NCBI GenBank assembly: GCA_021325525.1
Contig: JAJPHB010000023.1
Coordinates: 1-48,190, forward strand
Origin: Alphaproteobacteria bacterium
GTDB taxonomy: Bacteria; Pseudomonadota; Alphaproteobacteria; ATCC43930; CGMCC-115725
Length of the DNA: 48,190 bases
Direction of reading: 5' to 3'
Of this stretch, positions 1 through 8,066 are shown one piece after another. Below the pieces are notes generated by a model that searched no databases, was not told the origin of the DNA, and was given only the letters and a program-made list of their open reading frames with translations. Position 1 is the stretch's first letter; each line of letters opens with the position of its first letter. The position numbers and the translations under genes are program-made.

Positions 1-10
1 ACTCGACGTA

Positions 11-1366
11 CTAATTCGCCGCGCCGGATTGAAGGCACTGCAGCTCGGCAAGATAGGCCCGCCGGCGCTCGGGATCGAAGAGCGAGTAGGGCTCGGCGTC
101 TTCCAACGCCGGCGCCGCGGCTTCGAGCTCGGCGCGGTAGCGCGCGAGAGCGGCGCTTGCGGCGTCGAATTCGCCAGCCTCGCCGGCGAGGCCGACCCGA
201 CGCAGATCGAGGACGAGCTCGCGCAGCGCGGCGCGTGCTTTGCCGCGCTCCGCCCTGCCGTCGCGGACGACGCTGTTTCGGCGCTCGGGGAAGCGCTCCA
301 TCAGCTCGCGGAGCTCGCCGATGACGGTATCGACGGTGAGGGCGATGACAGGCCGATCATGCGCCGGCAGAGCGGTATCGAGAACGCTGACGAAGTATTC
401 GACCTCGACGAGCGCATCATCGACGCCGGCGGGCTCGAAAGGCTGCTCGCCATCGCCGACGGCACGCAGATAGGCAACGAGCGCCTTCGTCTCGTCCGGT
501 CCGAGGCCGAGAGCGAAAACACGGTCGAAGTGGCCGACGACGGCCGCATAGTCGTCGTAGCGGCCGTCATGGAAATAGGGCGCGTTGAAATTGGCGCCGA
601 GGAGGGTCGGCGTTTTCTCGAACCCGCCCGAGCCGACATCGTGGAGGCGGCGATCGGTGAAGGCGGCCGAAGGGGTGTGGCAGGCGGCGCAGCTCAGCGA
701 AGGGTCGTGCGGAAAGGGCCTGAAGAAGAGCGCCTCGCCGCGCCGCTCGAGCGGGCTTGCCCCTGCCGCGAGGCGGCCGCCCGCCGCAAGGCGCGGATTG
801 GGCAGGAACTCGATCTCCTGCAGATATGCGACGAGCGCGTCGAGGATGACGGGAGGCGGCTCCGGCCCCGCGAACTCGCCGACGATCACGTTCCGGATGA
901 AGTCGCGCAGCGAGGCGAAGCGCCCATCATGGCCGTAGGGCGCGAGGAAGCGAGTGCCGCGCAGGCTCGGGATCCGCAGCGCGTCGAGCCGATGGTCGTC
1001 GGCCGCCGGATTGAAAAGCGCGCTCGTCGTGTCGAAGGTGCCCCCTTTCGTCGACAGCCCGGGAATGAAGAGGGAGGGGTTGTTCGTGGCGTTGCGGTGG
1101 CAGGTTGCGCAGCTCATGCGCGCCTGTCGCGCGGCCGGACCGAGGATGCCGGGAGCGCTGAAGGCCATATCGCCGAGCCGCACGAGGTAGGAGCGCTCGC
1201 CGCCGGCGACATCCGTCTTGAAAATCTCGCGCGGCTCATCGAGGCTCTGCTCGCCGAGATCGGTTCCGGCTGGCAGCAATCCCTCGCCTCCGGCGGCGAC
1301 GGGCGCTCCGAGAAGGGCGAGGCACGAGAGAAGAGCCGCCGCCCGCAGGCGCATCGTGTTTGCCAT
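11..1366 (-). CDS. Di-haem cytochrome c peroxidase / MauG family protein
   Basis: 451 residues with a signal peptide (hydrophobic stretch about residues 7-25). There are two c-type haem sites, CATCH at residues 86-90 and CAACH at 226-230, the pattern of bacterial di-haem peroxidases and MauG-like oxidases, which act in the periplasm on peroxide or on a partner protein. The peroxidase core ends near residue 310. About 140 further residues look helical and charged and are not part of the usual family core. The gene starts 3 bases after the stop of the upstream imelysin-like gene, so the two are almost certainly one operon. Pairing with an imelysin/EfeO-like protein suggests a role in iron acquisition or iron oxidation rather than plain peroxide removal; that role is inference. 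MRLRAA at residue 5 is an alternative start. Confidence 0.88.
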   Translation of the reverse strand: MANTMRLRAAALLSCLALLGAPVAAGGEGLLPAGTDLGEQSLDEPREIFKTDVAGGERSYLVRLGDMAFSAPGILGPAARQARMSCATCHRNATNNPSLFIPGLSTKGGTFDTTSALFNPAADDHRLDALRIPSLRGTRFLAPYGHDGRFASLRDFIRNVIVGEFAGPEPPPVILDALVAYLQEIEFLPNPRLAAGGRLAAGASPLERRGEALFFRPFPHDPSLSCAACHTPSAAFTDRRLHDVGSGGFEKTPTLLGANFNAPYFHDGRYDDYAAVVGHFDRVFALGLGPDETKALVAYLRAVGDGEQPFEPAGVDDALVEVEYFVSVLDTALPAHDRPVIALTVDTVIGELRELMERFPERRNSVVRDGRAERGKARAALRELVLDLRRVGLAGEAGEFDAASAALARYRAELEAAAPALEDAEPYSLFDPERRRAYLAELQCLQSGAAN

Positions 1367-1369
1367 GGG

Positions 1370-2158
1370 TCAATCGCCAAGGCTCGGCGCGGCGAGGCCG
1401 AGCTTCGGCGCCGCCGCCTCGAAAGCGAGGGCCAGGCGCTCGCTCGCGGCGGCGAGCCGGCTCTGATCCAGCGTCTTGAGATCGCCCGCCCGCAACAGCG
1501 CCTCGAGTTCGGCGAACGCCGCATCCATGCTCTCCGCCTCGGCGGGATCGCTCGCGCGCAGCGCCGGGGCGAAGACCATGGTCCAGACCGCCGCGATCCC
1601 GGCGAGGTTGTTGCGCATGTCGTCGAGCGAGGTGCCGCTCGCCGCCGATTCGCCGCCCGCCGCCTTGTTCTCGCCGATCTCGAAAGCGAGCCGCGCCGAG
1701 CCGTCGAGGAGCCCCTGCGCCGTCACGCCTCTCGCCCGGATTTGCTGCGCAAACTCCCGCAGCTTCCCGGCGAGCGCCGCCGCGATCGGCTCGGCCTCTT
1801 CGGCCGTGCCGGCGAAAAGCTTAGCCTCGACGGCGTGATACCCCGCCTTCGCGTCGGGCCAGGCGTCGATCGCGTCGTCGAGATCGGGGTAGAGCGTGGC
1901 GGTGAAGGGCTCGGCCCGCTCCCAGCCGGCATGGGACTGGATCCACGCCCGGCGCGCGCCGTCGACATCGCGCAGGGCGATCCGCTCCCGCATGCGCTCG
2001 GCCCCGGCGAGAGCAGCGTCGATCTGCTGAACCGCATAAGGCACGTAGCGCTGCAACCCGGCTTCCAGCGTCGCCGCCGTCACCGGGTCGGTCATCTGCA
2101 GCGCAAGCAGTCCCGCCGCCATGGCTCGGCAGCACCGCCGCCGCGACCGAGCATCCAT
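1370..2158 (-). CDS. Imelysin-like (EfeO/M75 family) periplasmic protein
   Basis: 262 residues from the ATG at 2158, chosen because GGGAGAG lies at ribosome-binding distance and the product then begins with a good signal peptide (MDARSRRRCCRAMAAGLLAL, cleavage near VTA-A). An upstream in-frame ATG at 2197 lies inside the operator palindrome and is less likely. The mature part is mostly helical and carries GYHAVE, the GxHxxE motif of imelysin-like iron-regulated proteins, whose His and Glu bind metal in the EfeO/EfeM relatives. First gene of a two-gene operon with the di-haem peroxidase. Likely role is periplasmic iron binding; a peptidase activity is not supported by anything visible. Confidence 0.85.
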   Translation of the reverse strand: MDARSRRRCCRAMAAGLLALQMTDPVTAATLEAGLQRYVPYAVQQIDAALAGAERMRERIALRDVDGARRAWIQSHAGWERAEPFTATLYPDLDDAIDAWPDAKAGYHAVEAKLFAGTAEEAEPIAAALAGKLREFAQQIRARGVTAQGLLDGSARLAFEIGENKAAGGESAASGTSLDDMRNNLAGIAAVWTMVFAPALRASDPAEAESMDAAFAELEALLRAGDLKTLDQSRLAAASERLALAFEAAAPKLGLAAPSLGD

Positions 2159-2170
2159 TCGTCTCTCCCG

Positions 2171-2228
2171 ATAGGTGCAAATGCGAGCTATTTGCATTTA
2201 CCTATGCGAGAGGCGCGGCCGCTGTCAA
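2171..2228 (-). promoter_or_regulatory. Promoter and dyad operator of the imelysin-peroxidase operon
   Basis: On the minus strand TTGACA (2223-2228) is followed after 16 bases by CATAGG (2201-2206). Over and just after the -10 sits an inverted repeat TGCAAAT-N7-ATTTGCA (2176-2196), flanked by ATAGGT (2171-2176) and ACCTAT (2200-2205), also inverted. A dyad covering the -10 and start region is the usual place for a repressor. The TGCAAAT half sites resemble Fur/Mur-type sites of alphaproteobacteria, which fits iron regulation; the protein that binds is inferred. Confidence 0.6.
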
Positions 2229-2286
2229 TGCAATTGCGACGCATTCTTATCTTCTGCTCACGAGCGCTCCGGTGAAGGCGCAGCTT

Positions 2287-2390
2287 CACCACAGAGATAC
2301 GGAGAGCTCGGAGCCAAGGGTGTGTCCGGTGGCGCGACATTCGCCCGCACCCCCCTTTTCCCTCTCCGCGACCTTCGCGTCTCTATGATG
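2287..2390. repeat. Dispersed intergenic repeat with inverted ends (CACCACAGAG type)
   Basis: The stretch begins CACCACAGAGATACGGAGAG and ends with the roughly inverted CTCTCCGCGACCTTCGCGTC-TCTATGATG. Related words occur at 24131-24155, 34356-34447 and 48080-48106. It fills most of the gap between the imelysin promoter and hisZ and contains no gene. Confidence 0.45.
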
Positions 2391-2454
2391 AGGCGCCCGC
2401 AGGACGGGGCCTTTTCCGTTTGCCGCGCCGCAGCAAAACCGCTATCTCGGCGGC

Positions 2455-3615
2455 ATGATCGAGCCGCTCCACCCGGCGCTGCTGCCCTTGGGCCTGCGCG
2501 ACCTGCTGCCGCCCGACGCGGCGGCGGAGGCGCGCGCCGTCGCCGCCATGATGGCGGTGCTGGAGAGCCACGGCTATCAGCGCGTGAAGCCGCCGCTCGT
2601 CGAGTTCGAGGAGAGCCTCTTCTCCGGCGCCGGTGCCGCCATGGCGAAAGAAACCTTCCGCCTGATGGATCCGGTCTCGCAGCGCATGATCGGGCTGCGC
2701 GCGGACATGACGCCGCAGGTGGCGCGCATCGCCGCGACGCGGCTGCGCAAGGCGCCGCGCCCCTTGCGCCTCTCCTATGCGGGGCAGGTGCTGCGCGTCA
2801 AAGGCAGCCAACTGCGCCCCGAGCGGCAGGTCGGCCAAGTCGGCGCCGAGCTCATCGGGGCCGACGGCGTCGCCGCCGATGTCGAGGCGATCGCGCTCGC
2901 CGCCGAGGCGCTGCTGGCGCTGGGCGTCGTCGGCCTCTCGGTCGATCTCACACTGCCGCCGCTGGTTCCGGCGATCTGCGCCGCGCACGCCTTGACGGCG
3001 GCCGAAGCGGAGGCGGTGCGCGCCGCGCTCGACCACAAGGACGCGGCGCGCCTTGCCGAAGTCGCGGGACCGGCGGCGCCGCTCCTTGGCCGGCTGCTCG
3101 CCGCGGCGGGCGCGGCGCCGCGGGCGCTGGCGGCGCTGGCCGCGCTCGACATGCCGGAAGCCGCGGCGGCCGAGCGCGCGCGCCTCGCCGCGGTCGTGCG
3201 GCTTCTCGCGGCGCGGGCGCCCGAGCTCAGCATCACCATCGACCCTGTCGAGAACCGCGGCTTCGAGTACCACAGCGGGATCAGCTTCAGCTTCTTCGCC
3301 AAGGGCGCGCGGGCCGAGCTGGGTCGGGGCGGCCGCTACATCGCCGGCAACGGCCATTCCGAGCCCGCAACGGGGTTCACGCTCTATACGGATACCGTGC
3401 TCGCGGTCATTCCGGACCCGGAACAAGCCCGCCGCATCTTCGTCCCGCCCGATGCGTCCGCCGCCGAGGGCCAGCGCCTGCGCAGCGAAGGCTGGGTCAC
3501 GGTGGCGGGGCTCGAGACGGTCGCCGACATCGCGGCGGAAGCCAAACGCCTCGATTGCAGCCACGCCCTCATCGGCGGCAGCATCATCGCCCTGGCTGCG
3601 GGCGCAGAGGGTTGA
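2455..3615 (+). CDS. hisZ: ATP phosphoribosyltransferase regulatory subunit HisZ
   Basis: 386 residues, similar to class II histidyl-tRNA synthetase catalytic domains but without a tRNA-binding domain. HisZ pairs with the short form of HisG to make the first enzyme of histidine synthesis and gives feedback control. Seen: LRADMTPQVARI near residue 83, the SYAGQVLRVK and RPERQVGQVGAELIG motifs, and a C-terminal RFGRGGRY-like segment here reading ELGRGGRYIAGN. The next gene, purA, starts 3 bases after the stop codon; hisZ-purA adjacency is common in alphaproteobacteria. hisG is not in the window. Only a weak ribosome-binding sequence precedes the ATG. Confidence 0.93.
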   Translation: MIEPLHPALLPLGLRDLLPPDAAAEARAVAAMMAVLESHGYQRVKPPLVEFEESLFSGAGAAMAKETFRLMDPVSQRMIGLRADMTPQVARIAATRLRKAPRPLRLSYAGQVLRVKGSQLRPERQVGQVGAELIGADGVAADVEAIALAAEALLALGVVGLSVDLTLPPLVPAICAAHALTAAEAEAVRAALDHKDAARLAEVAGPAAPLLGRLLAAAGAAPRALAALAALDMPEAAAAERARLAAVVRLLAARAPELSITIDPVENRGFEYHSGISFSFFAKGARAELGRGGRYIAGNGHSEPATGFTLYTDTVLAVIPDPEQARRIFVPPDASAAEGQRLRSEGWVTVAGLETVADIAAEAKRLDCSHALIGGSIIALAAGAEG

Positions 3616-3618
3616 AGC

Positions 3619-4911
3619 ATGGCGAATGTCGCGGTGATCGGCGCCCAATGGGGCGATGAGGGCAAGGGCAAGATCGTCGACTGGCTCTCCGAGCGCGCCG
3701 ATGTCGTCGTGCGCTTCCAGGGCGGCCACAATGCCGGTCATACCCTCGTCATCGGCAATGTCGAATACCGCCTCTCGCTCCTCCCCTCGGGCGTCGTCCG
3801 GCCGGAGAAGCTGTCGATCATCGGCAACGGCGTCGTCGTCGACCCGTGGGCGCTGCTGAAGGAGATCGATGCCATCGCCGCCAAGGGCGTCAGCGTCACG
3901 CCCGCGAATCTGAAGCTCGCCGACAACGCCGCCCTCATCCTGCCCTCGCATGGCGAGATCGACCGCGCGCGCGAGGCGGCGCGCGGCACGCGCAAGATCG
4001 GCACGACCGGGCGCGGCATCGGCCCCGCCTACGAGGACAAGGTCGGCCGGCGCGCCATTCGCGTCTGCGACCTCGCCGAGCCGGACAGCCTCGCGGGAAA
4101 GCTCGACGATCTCCTCCTTCACCACAACGCGCTGCTGCGCGGCCTCGGCGCCGACGAGATCGAGCGGGCGCCGCTCCTCGCCGCGCTGCTCGATGTCGCG
4201 CCCCGGATCCTGCCCTTCGCGACGCGCATCTGGGAGATGCTCGACGAGCTCCGCCGCGCCGGCAAGCGCATCCTCTTCGAGGGCGCGCAGGGCACCATGC
4301 TCGATGTCGACCACGGGACCTATCCCTTCGTCACCTCGTCCCACACTGTGGGCGGGCAGGCGGCGGCGGGCGCGGGGGTCGGGCCGGGCGCGGTCGGCTA
4401 CGTCCTCGGCATCACCAAGGCCTATACGACGCGCGTCGGCAGCGGCCCCTTCCCGACCGAGCTCACCGATGCGACGGGCCAGCGCCTCGGCGAGCGCGGC
4501 CGCGAATTCGGCACCGTTACCGGGCGAAAGCGGCGCTGCGGCTGGTTCGATGCCGTCATGGTTCGGCAGGCGATCAAGGTCGGCGGCATCAACGGCATCG
4601 CGCTGACGAAGCTCGACGTGCTCGACGGCTTCTCCGAGCTCAAAGTCTGCACTGGCTACCGGCTGGGCGGCGACATCCTGCACCATCTGCCGCCGGGCAC
4701 CGCGGCGCAGGCGGCGCTCGAACCCGTCTACGAGAGCTTCGATGGCTGGGCCGATTCGACGCGCGGCGCCCGCAGCTGGGCCGACCTGCCGGCGAGCGCC
4801 GTCAAATACATCCGCCGCCTCGAGGAGCTGATCGAGGCGCCGGTCGCCCTTCTCTCGACCAGCCCCGAGCGCGCCGACACCATCCTCGTCCGCGACCCCT
4901 TCGCGGATTGA
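3619..4911 (+). CDS. purA: Adenylosuccinate synthetase PurA
   Basis: 430 residues, full family length. It joins IMP and aspartate using GTP to form adenylosuccinate, the first committed step to AMP. The N-terminal signature [16 protein letters not shown] begins at residue 8 with the catalytic Asp and the GTP P-loop, followed by GGHNAGHT with the catalytic His. [33 protein letters not shown] and the C-terminal [11 protein letters not shown] region are all present. Translationally close to hisZ (3-base gap), so probably co-transcribed. No strong terminator is visible in the 90 bases that follow. Confidence 0.97.
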   Translation: MANVAVIGAQWGDEGKGKIVDWLSERADVVVRFQGGHNAGHTLVIGNVEYRLSLLPSGVVRPEKLSIIGNGVVVDPWALLKEIDAIAAKGVSVTPANLKLADNAALILPSHGEIDRAREAARGTRKIGTTGRGIGPAYEDKVGRRAIRVCDLAEPDSLAGKLDDLLLHHNALLRGLGADEIERAPLLAALLDVAPRILPFATRIWEMLDELRRAGKRILFEGAQGTMLDVDHGTYPFVTSSHTVGGQAAAGAGVGPGAVGYVLGITKAYTTRVGSGPFPTELTDATGQRLGERGREFGTVTGRKRRCGWFDAVMVRQAIKVGGINGIALTKLDVLDGFSELKVCTGYRLGGDILHHLPPGTAAQAALEPVYESFDGWADSTRGARSWADLPASAVKYIRRLEELIEAPVALLSTSPERADTILVRDPFAD

Positions 4912-5002
4912 GGCGGCGCCGCCACTCTCTCCCGCCTCTCCCCCACTTCGTGACGGAGAGGGGCTCGTGGTGCCGTGGGTGAGCTGCGTGATGAAGGTTT
5001 AG

Positions 5003-6064
5003 CTACGGCGTCCCCGAGGCGCGGCGATCGGTTCTTGCGAGGCGCAGCAGAGGACCGGGCGTCGCATCCGCCGTGCCGGGAAAGCGCTCGCGATAGGCCT
5101 GCGGACTGATCGCGAGCACGCGCTGGAAGCTTCGGCGCATCGTCTCCGCCGCGCCGAAGCCGCAAAGCCGCGCCACCTGCTTGATCGGCTGGGCGGTGTC
5201 GGACAGCAAGCGGCAAGCGGCCTCGACGCGAAGGCGCTCGACGGCGCGGCCCGGAGTGGAGCCGGTCGCCGCCCGATAGCGCCGAAGGAAGCTGCGCTCG
5301 CTCATCCCCACTCGCGCCGCCATCGCTCCGGTCGAGAGATCGGACGCCGGGTACTCGGCGATCCACTGGTGCAGCGCATCGAAGGGACCCGCCGCGTTCT
5401 GAAGCGCGAGCGCCGCGCTATATTGCGCCTGCCCGCCCGGGCGCTTCAAGAACACGACCAACTCCCGCGCGACGGCGAGGGCGGCATCGCGGCCGAGATC
5501 GGCGTTGAGAAAGGCAAGGGCGAGGTCGATTCCGGCCGTCACTCCCGCCGAGGTCCAGACGCCGGCATCCTCGACAAAGATCGGATCGCGCTCGACTGCG
5601 AGCGCCGGAAACCGCTCCGCAAGCCGGTCGCACCAGTCCCAGTGCGTGACGACGCGCCTTCCGTCGAGCAAGCCTGCCGCGGCCAGCAAGAAAGCGCCCG
5701 TGCAAACGGAGGCGAGCCGGCGCACATGGCGCGATCGCTCGAGGAGCCACGCCACGGCCGCTTCGTCCGCGGCAAATTCATGGACGCCCGGCCCGCCGGC
5801 GACGATCAGCGTATCGGCTGCCTCGCTCGCCGGCGGCAGCGGGTCGCCCGCGAGCCCGAGCCCTGCCGAGGCGACCACCCGACCGTCGCCGCGGGCGATC
5901 ATCCGCGCCTTATAGGGGAGGGAGGCGCCGGCGCGCTCGGCGAGCTGATTGGCCGTCGCGAAGACCTGCAAGGGGCCGGCGACGTCGAGCAACTGCACCG
6001 ACGGGAAAGCGAGGATGTCGACGCTTCGCGCGGTGCTTGGCGGAAAACGAGGGCTCATTGTCAT
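5003..6064 (-). CDS. GlxA-type transcriptional regulator (DJ-1/PfpI domain plus AraC HTH)
   Basis: 353 residues from the ATG at 6064 (a second ATG lies at 6058). The N-terminal DJ-1/PfpI-like domain spans roughly residues 12-180, with SVCTGAFLLAAAGLLDG as the nucleophile-elbow region. The C-terminal AraC/XylS double helix-turn-helix spans roughly 215-325, with MSERSFLRRYRAATG and IKQVARLCGFGAAETMRRSF as the two recognition regions. GlxA relatives are usually activators of neighbouring catabolic genes. It is divergent from the DJ-1 hydratase-like gene with only 54 bases between them, which makes that gene and the following cupin its likely targets. Its last residues and stop codon share DNA with the end of the hydrolase at 7163. 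Confidence 0.88.
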   Translation of the reverse strand: MTMSPRFPPSTARSVDILAFPSVQLLDVAGPLQVFATANQLAERAGASLPYKARMIARGDGRVVASAGLGLAGDPLPPASEAADTLIVAGGPGVHEFAADEAAVAWLLERSRHVRRLASVCTGAFLLAAAGLLDGRRVVTHWDWCDRLAERFPALAVERDPIFVEDAGVWTSAGVTAGIDLALAFLNADLGRDAALAVARELVVFLKRPGGQAQYSAALALQNAAGPFDALHQWIAEYPASDLSTGAMAARVGMSERSFLRRYRAATGSTPGRAVERLRVEAACRLLSDTAQPIKQVARLCGFGAAETMRRSFQRVLAISPQAYRERFPGTADATPGPLLRLARTDRRASGTP

Positions 6065-6118
6065 TGCCGCCACACTCTGCCGCGCTAGAGTGCCTGCCGT
6101 CCACAGCGGAGGCAGACG

Positions 6119-6826
6119 ATGTCCCTCGAAATCGGATTTTTGGTGTTCCCCGAGGTGCAGCAGCTCGACCTGACGGGACCGTACGAGGTCTTCACCGCGC
6201 TGCCGGGCGCCGCCGTCCACCTCGTGTGGAAGACGCTTGGCCCCGTAATCTCCTCGACCCGGCTCGCCTTGCAACCGACGCTGACCATGGCGGAGTGTCC
6301 GCAGCTCGACGTCATTTGCGTGCCGGGCGGCGCCGGCATCAATCGGCTGCTCGAGGATGAGGAGACGCTCGCCTTCCTGCGCGCGCAAGCCGCAGGGGCG
6401 CGGTACGTGACCTCCGTCTGCACCGGCGCCCTGGTCCTCGCCGCGGCCGGGCTGCTGGGCGGCAAGCGCGCGACCACGCATTGGGCCTCGCACGATCTTC
6501 TGGGCGTGCTGGGGGCGATCCCGGAGCGGGCCCGCGTCGTTCAGGACGGCAACACCTTCAGCGGCGGCGGGGTCACCGCCGGCATCGACCTCGCGCTGAC
6601 CCTCGCGGCCGCGATCGCCGGACAAGACGAGGCGGAAGCGATCCAGCTCCAGCTCGAATATGCCCCGGCCCCGCCCTTCGACTCCGGAACGCCCGAACGG
6701 TGCCGCGCGGCCACTCTCGCGCGCGCTCGCGAGCGCGGCGCCAGGCTGCGCGCCGAACGCGAGGCGCTGGCCGCGCGCGTTGCCCAGCGGCAAAGCCTCT
6801 CACGCGCGGCGGGCCGCGATGGCTGA
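6119..6826 (+). CDS. DJ-1/PfpI family protein, isonitrile hydratase-like
   Basis: 235 residues, one DJ-1/PfpI domain. The residues reported as essential in isonitrile hydratase InhA, Asp17 and Cys101-Thr102, fall at the same positions here (QQLDLTGPYEVF and SVCTGALVLAAAGLL). Isonitrile hydratase converts isocyanides to N-substituted formamides in the cytoplasm. The family also contains proteins of unknown activity, so the substrate is not certain. The first 190 residues are typical; the last 35 are Arg/Ala rich. The stop codon overlaps the cupin start by 8 bases, showing translational coupling. Probably controlled by the divergent GlxA-type regulator. Confidence 0.82.
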   Translation: MSLEIGFLVFPEVQQLDLTGPYEVFTALPGAAVHLVWKTLGPVISSTRLALQPTLTMAECPQLDVICVPGGAGINRLLEDEETLAFLRAQAAGARYVTSVCTGALVLAAAGLLGGKRATTHWASHDLLGVLGAIPERARVVQDGNTFSGGGVTAGIDLALTLAAAIAGQDEAEAIQLQLEYAPAPPFDSGTPERCRAATLARARERGARLRAEREALAARVAQRQSLSRAAGRDG

Positions 6827-7136
6827 GGTCGTCAAGAACGTCAGAGAATTCGTGTCCGATCGTCCCTGGGGCGCAAAGACCCTCTCGGAGATCGACGGCG
6901 CCACGGTTCGGCTCCATTGGACCGACCGACCTTACCGCTGGCATGTCAATGACGGAGCCGAGGTCTTCGTGGTTCTCGATGGCGCGGTCGAGATGCGATA
7001 CCGGCATGGCGGCACCGAGGAGAGGGTGCAACTCAACCCGAGCGACATATTCATCGCCGCGGCCGGAGACGAGCACGTCGCGCATCCGATCGGCCAAGCC
7101 CGGATTCTGGTGATCGAGCGGAAAGGGTCGGTCTGA
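6819..7136 (+). CDS. Small cupin-domain protein
   Basis: 105 residues, a single cupin barrel. The YRWHVNDGAEVFVVLDGAVEMRY segment corresponds to cupin motif 1 (His, Glu), and SDIFIAAAGDEHVAHP to motif 2 (His), so one metal site is plausible. Starts at the ATG at 6819 within the last codons of the preceding DJ-1 gene. The substrate is unknown. Co-translation with an isonitrile-hydratase-like gene suggests a small accessory or downstream enzyme in the same pathway; that is inference. Confidence 0.78.
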   Translation: MAEVVKNVREFVSDRPWGAKTLSEIDGATVRLHWTDRPYRWHVNDGAEVFVVLDGAVEMRYRHGGTEERVQLNPSDIFIAAAGDEHVAHPIGQARILVIERKGSV

Positions 7137-7162
7137 TCGCCGCCGAACGAGGCGTTGGCGTC

Positions 7163-7822
7163 CTACCGCGTCCCCGAGGCGCGGCGGTCGAGATTGCCGG
7201 CGATGTAGGTCTCGGCATGCGCCGTCAGCTCGTCGAGGTGATTGTGGAAGAAGTGGTCGGCCCCCGAGATGATGCGGTAGTCGATCTTGATGTCGCGCTG
7301 GTGCGATAATTTGTTGACGAGCTTCTGCGCCGCTTCGAGGCTGACGATCGTGTCCTGGTCGCCCTGCAGGATGAGGCCGGAGGACGGACACGGCGCGAGG
7401 AAGCTGAAATCGTAGAGATTGGCCGGCGGCGCGACCGAGATGAATCCGTCGATCTCCGGCCGCCGCATCAGGAGCTGCATGCCGATCCAGGCGCCGAAGG
7501 AGAAGCCGCCGATCCAGCAGGCACTGGCGTTGGCGTTGTAGCCCTGCAGCCAGTCGAGCGCCGCCGCCGCGTCCGACAGCTCGCCCTCGCCGCGGTCGAA
7601 GGAGCCTTGGCTGCGGCCGACGCCGCGGAAGTTGAAGCGCAGCGCCGAGAAGCCGCAGCGCACGAAGGCGTGGTAGAGGGAATACACCACCTTGTTGTTC
7701 ATCGTGCCGCCATGCTGCGGGTGCGGATGCAGCAGCAGCGCGATCGGCGCGTTCGGTGCTTTGCAGTGGTGGTAGCGGCCCTCGATGCGCCCCTCGGGGC
7801 CGTTGATGATGACTTCAGGCAT
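7163..7822 (-). CDS. Alpha/beta hydrolase of the COG2945 type
   Basis: 219 residues from the ATG at 7822, chosen because GGAGCAAGG lies immediately upstream; a longer reading to 7894 lacks such a site. The nucleophile Ser is in GGFSFGAWIG, the acid in LQGDQDTIV and the His in SGADHFFHNHLDE, with the oxyanion strand LLLHPHPQHGGTMNNK. Members of this family are small cytoplasmic serine hydrolases of unknown substrate. It lies divergent from the isc operon, a placement common in alphaproteobacteria. Its C-terminus (DRRASGTR then stop) is encoded by DNA nearly the same as the end of the regulator at 5003. Confidence 0.87.
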   Translation of the reverse strand: MPEVIINGPEGRIEGRYHHCKAPNAPIALLLHPHPQHGGTMNNKVVYSLYHAFVRCGFSALRFNFRGVGRSQGSFDRGEGELSDAAAALDWLQGYNANASACWIGGFSFGAWIGMQLLMRRPEIDGFISVAPPANLYDFSFLAPCPSSGLILQGDQDTIVSLEAAQKLVNKLSHQRDIKIDYRIISGADHFFHNHLDELTAHAETYIAGNLDRRASGTR

Positions 7823-7921
7823 CCTTGCTCCGTCCGCATGGCCCCGCTGCGGCCGTTCGAACATCCGTTTGCCGTGCGCGGTACTGACGATCACCTTGCA
7901 TCATTTGCGGCCGGGCTATTC

Positions 7922-7950
7922 TTGACCGAATTTCTGGGGATTCCCATATC
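7922..7950 (+). promoter_or_regulatory. Possible promoter for iscR
   Basis: TTGACC (7922-7927), 17 bases, then CATATC (7945-7950). It lies in the 244-base gap between the divergent hydrolase and iscR and points toward iscR, with a leader of about 110 bases. IscR family proteins usually repress their own operon; I could not pick out a clear IscR box. Confidence 0.35.
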
Positions 7951-8066
7951 GTCCGACGATAGGTTGTGCACGCCTTCCGACGCGGTACGGCGCGGCCAGG
8001 CGGCAATCATGATAGCATAGCGGGCTGAATGACATCGAAAAACCTGACTGTGCCTCGCCTCACGCC

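Noticed and set aside
2383-4686. Very long open frame opposite hisZ and purA
   Set aside because: Antisense shadow caused by high GC at third codon positions; hisZ and purA are unmistakable on the other strand.
6064-6793. Long N-terminal extension of the GlxA-type regulator
   Set aside because: That frame lies antisense to the DJ-1 hydratase gene, whose catalytic motifs are clear; the regulator starts at 6064 or 6058.
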